From Allantophomopsis cytisporea (Eukaryota > Ascomycota > Leotiomycetes > Phacidiales > Phacidiaceae), in contig CP103036.1 of assembly GCA_024752435.1 (NCBI GenBank), positions 992,001 through 1,056,000 of the forward strand: 64,000 bases of DNA. The letters are read 5' to 3'. A program made the translations under genes and the position numbers. Shown here in pieces: positions 56,900 to 64,000 of the stretch (position 1 is the first letter of the stretch; each line of letters starts with the position of its first letter). Under the pieces are notes generated by a model. That model was not told the origin of the DNA, ran no database searches, and saw nothing but the letters and a program-made list of their open reading frames with translations.

Positions 56900-59800
56900 G
56901 GTCTCTGCTCATCATATGAGATCCATTGGCCACTATCTCATATGACGATCTTGGATGTTGCTCTCGTGTGTTGAACTCTTTGAGGTTTAGGCGATGCTCT
57001 TATAAAACGCTTCAAAGATATCATTCAGTGTAGGGCTACCGGCATCCGCCTTTTTCCTAATCAGTACTCTCGAGACTACATACTACCGTTAAATATTTCA
57101 CATATACCGGCAAGAAAACACCTTGCTCTTTGCCTATTTTCGGTGTCTCTAGTTAAAATTCATGGTATTGAGCCTTAGCGGATCTACCTATGAACTATCA
57201 AACTGGCTTTCCGAAGCAGTTATACAAACATAGCGAACTATAACATTCTTCACCTCTCTCCTCAGACTTCCATAGGATATGATTTCGAGATTTAAGATCT
57301 TTTAGAGGACTATATCTTAAAACATAGCCAAACATTCCTGAGAATCTCTAATATGTCTAATATAACTGATCTCTATTCATCCTTCAGATTGTTAGCAGAC
57401 TACTTTCATCTACAGCGATCTCGCCCAATGGGAAATGCTAGGATCGTCTGATTAACTCAGACCTCACGGTCATATTGATTCATCAAATACACAGCATGGC
57501 TTGATGCGGAGGGATATTTATAGAGTAGCCAGGGAGCGTGTGGTCTTCATGGCAAAATATAATATCTGGGAGTGCAGTCTGGATGGTATTCTCGACTGAA
57601 AATTGGTACCGAGATGATAAACTTGTGACAATTGATAGTCTCGGATAAGATTGGAAGAGGAACAGAATTAGACACGATCTCCCTACCTACTGTGTACATA
57701 GAGATTGGATTGGGAATTCAGCATGGCATGATTTCAATACCTCCATATCATGTGGTTTACTGTGCAATGTTTGGTAGCGTGCCCCACTGCCAAATACCTC
57801 AATGCTGAAAACAGTACTTCGCCAGCCGCAAGGTACAAGGAGGGTCGTGGAATTTTCGAGGAGGCTTGCAGGATAATATCTGACAAACGCTCTAATGCTG
57901 CTCCTATTTGCGGGGTCACAACGATCATTGAGCTGGTACAGCTGCATGGCAAATACTTGGCAAAAGGTAGATTGAATGGCGAATTAAGCTTGGATAAGCT
58001 TGATTGATGCTTTTAGGAGCTTATGTTTGCCCTTCAAATCCATATATGTAGTTGTGGGTACGACTCCACAAAGAAAGAGTAAAACCCCGAAGGAGTTTTG
58101 CATGTGAAGAGATGCTAGCAAAGCACAGTATTCACTGTGGAATGTCGTAGTCTATAGAGAGAACAGAGGTTATGCCTCAGTATGAAGTAGAATAAGACTT
58201 TCTCCATCCTTCAAGCCCTATATTTCATACTCATACACAATGTAGACACGGTAACAAACGTCCCGAAAGTAATCACTTTCATTGCTTCCGCTCCAAGCTA
58301 GAGGATTCTTGAAGCAAGCCTCAAATTGATGATAGGACGTGTGGCCCTGAGAAGATCAATAAAAGATTCTGAGAATTCCTTCCGCCGCAACAGATGACAT
58401 GAGAGGCCGAAAGCGTATTCTTAAAGCATACCAGCCACAAAGCAGAAGGTCTTCGAGAAAATTGCACCGAGGAATGTTGTAAAGTGTATATGGTGCTCCT
58501 CGAGAAGGACGAGAAAGAGAGGAACAAACCTACACACTCATGATATTTATCAACTACATGTGGGGCCTTGGTTAGGAGAATTTGGTATCCTGACCCTTCT
58601 TACTCAGTGCAGAAAAGGACCAGTCTAGAAGGCCGAGAATTTTCCTCAGGATTGACTGTTTCAACTCAGCCTTCTTTCTGGAGCTCGTGTGGAGCGATAT
58701 GAGATCAGTGATTCACTGTGTGTTGAGAAAATTGCATTGATTATCAGATGATCTTTGTCGATGCTGTCGATCTTGACTTATGAATGGAGTCGTCAGTGCG
58801 AAAGTGAATCTCTTATGTTAGGTAAATGTGTACCGAAAATGATGTCCTGAGTTGGTTTGAATTGAGTTTTCGTTAGGAAACACAAAGGGCTAGCAAAACG
58901 AACCATATCACCATATCGTATCACGTGCCATTGATCACATATTTTCAAGAGTCCATTTGACTTACGATTGACTCGTATCAATGTTCGAAGGATAACGATA
59001 TGCTTATCGAGAATATACTGTAAGCTTAATCGCCATTGATCAATGCCATGTTCGTGAGACTGCTGCTGGTCTGGTAGGGTAGTATTTTTTGAATACGAAG
59101 TAGCATCTGAAGAGAGATGCAGTATAGAGCGCAGTAGAGGGTAAGTTATGCCGAATTTGCTGTCACTGCAGAACATACATGCTGCCGTTAGAGCTGTAAT
59201 TGGTAAATGTTGCGAATTTCATCTGCCATGAAGAATGCTGCAAGAAAACGAAAAAATATTTGTCATGAAGAGCGCTGCATGAATACGAAAGATACTCTCC
59301 AAGACACTTGAGATCATGGGGTGAGGATCAATTCCATGATTGTGCCTCATCAATATGCAACGGTGAAGTGAGCTCTCTGCAGTATTCAAGAATTGATTTA
59401 TATGTGATGATACTTTCCATGTATGTCAAGGGTGTGGAGAACTTACTCCGTTACTTGGATCACTACTACTACTAACGACGGGACCTTGAAGAGGTTCATT
59501 CTGGGCTTCTCAGAGCACACCTCGTACATCCTTTATGCAGCATTTATTTTGGGGACAAGAATCATACCTACACTACGTAAAGTAGATATCCCCTGCAAGA
59601 CATTACTATCATTAACCTACAATGACAAACATCTGACAATGACATACTCCAGAAGAGAATGAGAACTGGCATCAAAGGACTGTGAGATGTCCTTTGGAAC
59701 AAGGAGAGTCAGAACAGAGTGTCCATAAGTTAACATAGAGAAACTAAAGTCCTCCTTCTCATACAATCACTCTACTACTTCTTCCCTCTATCTCACGTGA

Positions 59801-62256
59801 CTTTGAATGATATCTACTCCGGGTATTGTTTAACCGGTATTTGGTTACTTTACATCACGTGCTCTGTGCATTCTCATGTGCCAAGTCTGCCAAGTCGGCT
59901 GTACACAAGGTCTTGAAACTGAATCTTCCCTACCATGCCATGCATGCCTACCACAACAATGCTAGTTGTACTTCCCTATGTACTTGTAGGGTAAGCATAG
60001 TGCATTAGGTGTATTGTATTTACATTCCATCATCTAAGATTCCATTCACACATGTCGCCAAGGAAGCATAAGTGACGGGTGTGCCCGGTAGACAGTCATC
60101 GTCGATAGACTTGCAGACGCTTCTCAGGAACGCATCTCAAGTGGCTGTTTTTCTCTTCTCGTTGTTGGCAGGCGTGGCAGGGCTCATCGTCTTATCCGCA
60201 GCGGGTCGGGAAGACTTGGCATAAAGTCAGATAGGCATCCTCGTGTGGGTGGTGGGGAGGTAGCCTACCATTAATACATAATGTATGTACTGCGTGCTGT
60301 GAATATCTGAGTAGTGCAATCTCTGTGCTCCTGCCAAGATGTGAATGCACGAGGTACACGCGTGGTAGTAGATACGACCGATATGGGCCCCGTACAAATC
60401 AGATATCTCTCAAATATCTACATCACTGTACATATTCTGCCATGGCAATTGCGTACAACACCAGTGATATCGTGTGTGATAGACATTCGGGGAAGGGAAT
60501 AGGAGTGCACTGGTCTCAGTACGAGGCTTCAAATAAGCATCACAAAACTGCTGTCATGTTGTCAGGGGCGTTTGTTGAGTAGATTGATCAGCGCGCGCGA
60601 AAGGGAGCTACTCGGAGTAGATGGATGGATGACAAGAGAAAATTCAATATGTGTACGGAGCGGTGTTTTGACTTTACACGATAAACCACGAAACCTTCAA
60701 GTATGTATCTCTCTTGGCCCGGTGAAATAGATACGTGGTAAAAGCACGTAATGAAATGAAATCGTGATCATAAATACGACATAAGGATTTCAACCGTCGC
60801 ACATCTCTCCAGATACCTTGTACCGTCTTCCTAAACAGTAAGGTAGCTAGATTTACGAGGAAACTCAAGTACTTGGGTATTCAGGTCATCATCTATACGA
60901 TAATTTGCACGCTCATCCTCCTCCATTCAATTCACCTCAATTCAACTCAAGACTTCACAATATGTTTAAACCCCATCTGCATATCTACATGCGTCCCTTG
61001 ACTTTCTTTTTTTTTTTTCTTTCCTTGTTGGAGGTGATAGACAGTCCGAGTTGTAGTCTAAGGGATCGATCATATTGGATGTCCATTCGCTACCTTGTTA
61101 TTTTGATTCTTCTTCTCATATACTACACTTTTCGCTCAATCAAACACAGACCAACTTTCCCTTATTACTTCCAGAACTAAGAGATTGATCTACAGTCATG
61201 ACATGTATTTCTCGATACTCTTCAGCTCCGGCCCAGTTATTTAGTAGCACATAGGTAGACATAGGGCAGGAATGCGCACATTTGACTGCAGCTCAGTGGA
61301 GTCCTCTTAAAACACAAATGCAATTCCCCCGAACATGCCTCCCACGCTCATCCCTCGCAACATCCATGGAAACGTATCTACTCCAAGTGATTGCACCCAT
61401 GAGATGATAACCGTTGATAGTTGGTTGATCGGCATCTGTCAGACACGATAATTATCGCAGAGAGTCAAGTATGCTTTGTTTGTATCGTAAAAAAGCCCCC
61501 CCAACCATTCAGACCCTTACCCTTTCGCCGCAAGTGCTCCCCTTTGAGCAAAGAATTCGGATCGACACTCTCATTGACCTTCTGGGCCTTACTCGGCACA
61601 CCAAATTCATACCACCACCACGCAAGCTCCGTCGCTCACCTCTCTCAATTCGCCCTACCACATTCACTCCATGCCGTACTCTTTGCATGCGGGCCACAGC
61701 CATTATTCATCGTTGTCCATTATTATCTTCCGGTGAACTGTATCCAAGCATCTACGTAGTTTCCTTAGCATACATATACCCATGAGCTCGGTATTCATGT
61801 TTCTGCTCTAAGTGCCGCTTCCCTGTCTCAACTTGCAGTTGCTGCGTTTCTCAAACCTGGGCCCTCTTTTTCATTCTCGTTCCTCCTTCTCCATCTCCAT
61901 CCTCAACTACAGTCGCTCCCTCACCACCTTCTCCTTGGTCTTCGGTCATATTATCTGTTCTGTGTGTTTACAACTGGGGAAACAAATTCTAAAACTACTA
62001 CATCTCATGCGGAGACGAGCATAGGAGTGGATCATAAATTTCATCATACACGTCTCTCGTTATGTATGTCAAGGGACGCACCACATGAACATGTCAATCA
62101 TGTCTGTCGAGTAGTAGCCTCTTCAACCTCTCATATCAAACCACGGATTCCGTCGTTAAACATAAAGTCGCAAAGTACTTTACTTCTCACACACGCACGC
62201 GCCCTGCTGTGAAGGATACACTGCATCTAATCAAAACAATCTGTCTCTGCTTCATC
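56900..62256. other. Long gene-poor region
   Basis: No secure gene. It holds one candidate small frame (57750-58007), a short direct repeat near 59226-59285 (two copies of a CATGAAGARYGCTGCA-like unit) and scattered short frames, such as 59423-59662 and 58321-58530 (plus strand), without domains. The last kilobase is C/T-rich on the plus strand and is probably the promoter and leader of the esterase gene. Confidence 0.5.
57750..58007 (+). CDS. Candidate small protein, unknown
   Basis: An 85-codon frame with an ATG. The first 20 residues are hydrophobic and Cys-containing (MWFTVQCLVACPTAKYLNAE), then it becomes Lys/Arg/Glu-rich and helical (EGRGIFEEACRIISDKRSNA, IIELVQLHGKYLAKGRLNGE). It could be a small secreted protein, but the N-terminal segment is not a clear signal peptide and the opposite strand is open as well. 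No family recognised. Confidence 0.25.
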   Translation: MWFTVQCLVACPTAKYLNAENSTSPAARYKEGRGIFEEACRIISDKRSNAAPICGVTTIIELVQLHGKYLAKGRLNGELSLDKLD

Positions 62257-63815
62257 ATGCCGGAATCTGCATCATCGATTCCGGAATCGATGCCAACGAA
62301 CATCGAGAAGACATCCCAGCGCGACTCGAGTCTGGATACTGGAAACGAAAATGTCGTGCCTGCTCCTCGGAAGACCATACTGGGGTTGACGGTCCGGAAC
62401 TTCTGGATTGCTGTCGCCGCAGCTGCAGTCATCGGCGTAATTGCTCTCGGTGCAGGTCTCGGTGCAGGTCTAGCAAAGCATCATTCATCGTAAGGAACCA
62501 TTTCTTCTATCTAACTGCTGCACTGCATGGGTCCCACTCAACGTATAACTGCAACATCTTGCAGGAACGATGGTGTCTTGTATCTATTCTTGTGTTAAAC
62601 ACGGGATGGATGGCATCTTCGATCTGGAATTGCTATTCATGTCGCGATTTAAAATGTTGTATATTTGCTTCTTGGGCATGATGAGCATCATTTTCCCTAA
62701 GAATTTCAAATATACGAAGTTCTTGCACAATGCGTACCTCTCTTGATTGCCTCAAAGGACCTCTTCTCATAGCTGCGTATCTAACGAGCCATATCAGCAC
62801 ATCTTCAGCAAGACCCACATCAACAACTGGCACCAGTTCGCCCAGTGCAACCAGTTCGAGCGCCCCAACTGCTTCTACAACAACCGTTGTGGGAAGCACA
62901 GGATGTGGAAAGTCGTTACCATCAGCACAATCCCCTGCAGGCGGGGACAGTCACCAAGTGACCTACGATAGTGATGGAACTACTCGACATTACAGAATCC
63001 ATATTCCATCCAACTACAATGAAAGCAACCCAACTCCCCTTATTTTCTCCTTCCACGCCCGTGGCAAGACCTCCTCCTACCAGGAAGGAATCAGCAGTTT
63101 CTCAAATGAGACGCTAAATCCTGATGCTATTGTCGTCTACCCTCAGGCCTTGAAGGTATGCCCACATAGCTTATATCAATTTCTTCAACACTACTAACAC
63201 ACTCAGGATGAATGGCAAGGTGACCCCGATGTCACAGAGACCTCGGATTTGACCTTTGTGCATAACCTGATGAATCATGTAAAATACCGCTACTGCATCA
63301 ACGAGAACACCGTCTACGCAAATGGTATGTCCAATGGCGGCGGTCTCACTTCTCTCCTCGCCTGCGATGCAACGCTGTCCTCGTACTTCGCCGCTGTAGC
63401 ACCAGTGTCAGGCGCATTTTACTACAGTAACAAGACAACAGAGAAGGAGTGTAAGCCGTACACGCTGTCCTTCAACTGCACGCCATCACGTGTCATGCCT
63501 ATACTTGAAATGCACGGCATGGCGGATGATACCATCAGCTACACCGGCGGCTGGCACCGCGACGGTTGTCTACCTGATATCCCTCACTATATCAGCGCTT
63601 GGGGTGAGCGTAATGGCGTCGGTACTTCGAACTACTCGGCGAATATTGAGGACGATGCGGTTGAGAGATATGAATTCGGGGATGACTCCAATCTCGGCAT
63701 CGTTACTCACTACGCCTTTAAGGATTTGGGCCATGTTTGGCCCACTAAGGATAATTCGGCCAATATTGATGGCACGAAAACAATCATGGAGTTCTTTAAC
63801 CGCTGGTCACTTTAG
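62257..63815 (+). CDS. Membrane-anchored esterase, CE1/PHB depolymerase-like
   Basis: Three exons, 62257-62489, 62798-63155 and 63207-63815 (introns 308 and 51 nt), give 399 residues. Residues 1-46 are polar, 48-71 form a single membrane helix (FWIAVAAAAVIGVIALGAGL), and 75-115 are a Ser/Thr-rich, glycosylation-prone linker, so the catalytic part should face outside the cell. The domain from about 125 on is an alpha/beta hydrolase of the poly(3-hydroxybutyrate) depolymerase / feruloyl esterase (LpqC, CE1) type: HIPSNYNESNPTPLIFSFHA, nucleophile Ser239 in YANGMSNGGG, Asp in MHGMADDTISY, and His in KDLGHVWPTK. Several Cys suggest disulfides. The substrate (plant wall ester or polyester) is inference. 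The first intron is far longer than others here; the junction keeps phase and gives HHSSTSSARPT. The alternative is that the real start is downstream, with the N-terminal exon unrelated. Confidence 0.85.
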
Positions 63816-64000
63816 AGCGGAGGAGCGCTTTTGGCGGGATTATTTTATTATTGCGTTGATTTTCCATTCCTATTTGGAGCGCTGAGTTGTGAGTATTAGA
63901 ATAGGAGTTCCGGGTGCTAGGTTTCCATGTCTCTCTTTCCCCCTTTGCATCAAGAGATCTGGGGAAAGGGTATATATACACTTCAGATGATTTATGATAT
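63816..64000. other. 3' region of the esterase gene
   Basis: Only 185 bases remain; no further feature recognised. Confidence 0.4.

Noticed and set aside
58321..58530. Short Glu/Lys-rich plus-strand stretch (VYMVLLEKDEKERNK)
   Set aside because: Under 50 codons with stops close on both sides and no splice sites of note; could occur by chance in purine-rich DNA.
60905..61785. Frames of 64-112 codons before the esterase
   Set aside because: C/T-rich leader sequence with Pro/Ser/Leu/His products and no domain.
1..64000. CRISPR arrays, LTR pairs, transposase genes, rRNA
   Set aside because: No regularly spaced identical repeats, no long terminal repeats and no transposase or reverse transcriptase motifs were seen on either strand.

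Overview
The window reads as nuclear DNA of a filamentous ascomycete (Pezizomycotina; a leotiomycete would fit, but nothing here proves the class). The reasons are short introns (mostly 46-70 nt, GTAAGT/GTATGT-type donors, CTAAC/CTGAC-like branch sites), pyrimidine-rich leaders, an intron-containing tRNA, and a set of ordinary fungal genes including a complex I subunit. All gene models below were assembled by hand from reading frames and splice sites; coordinates are start codon to stop codon including introns. No CRISPR array, intact transposon, LTR, rRNA or origin was recognised.

Region 1-34 kb is mostly housekeeping and regulation: an RLM1/MEF2-type MADS-box factor (3.5-5.5 kb), a cytochrome b2-like FMN dehydrogenase (8.0-9.6 kb), a Rab-like GTPase (11.2-12.1 kb), a DUF1295/steroid reductase-like membrane enzyme (13.7-14.8 kb), tRNA-Arg(TCG) (15.0 kb), a secreted S10 serine carboxypeptidase (17.2-19.3 kb), COQ3 (20.0-20.9 kb), RIB3 (21.4-22.2 kb), the MLP1/TPR nuclear pore coiled-coil protein (22.7-29.0 kb), TFIIE-beta (29.7-30.6 kb) and a four-finger C2H2 regulator (32.2-33.7 kb). 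COQ3/RIB3 and MLP1/TFA2 are head-to-head pairs sharing short promoters; carboxypeptidase/COQ3, RIB3/MLP1 and TFA2/C2H2 converge.

Region 34-45.6 kb is gene-poor. It begins with the long repeat-rich upstream region of the C2H2 gene and then holds several spliced or broken coding-like stretches (39.4-42.2 kb and 44.9-45.2 kb) that lack a start codon, carry a stop or shift frame; they look like decayed genes or small unrecognised genes.

Region 45.6-52.1 kb is a second housekeeping block: dynactin p27 and the 51-kDa NADH dehydrogenase subunit (head-to-head), LYS1 saccharopine dehydrogenase, and a four-helix membrane protein of unknown function. Region 52-62 kb is again poor in genes, with one clear small membrane protein (54.4-55.1 kb) and a few cryptic coding-like pieces. 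The window closes with an esterase/depolymerase-like enzyme that carries an N-terminal membrane anchor (62.3-63.8 kb).

The genes do not form an evident pathway cluster; they cover respiration (complex I, ubiquinone, lactate), cofactor and lysine synthesis, transcription, nuclear transport and trafficking. I did not find a convincing new system. The most unusual material is the set of cryptic spliced or decayed genes in the two gene-poor stretches and the degenerate minisatellites near 19.6-20.0, 31.4 and 54.0 kb.
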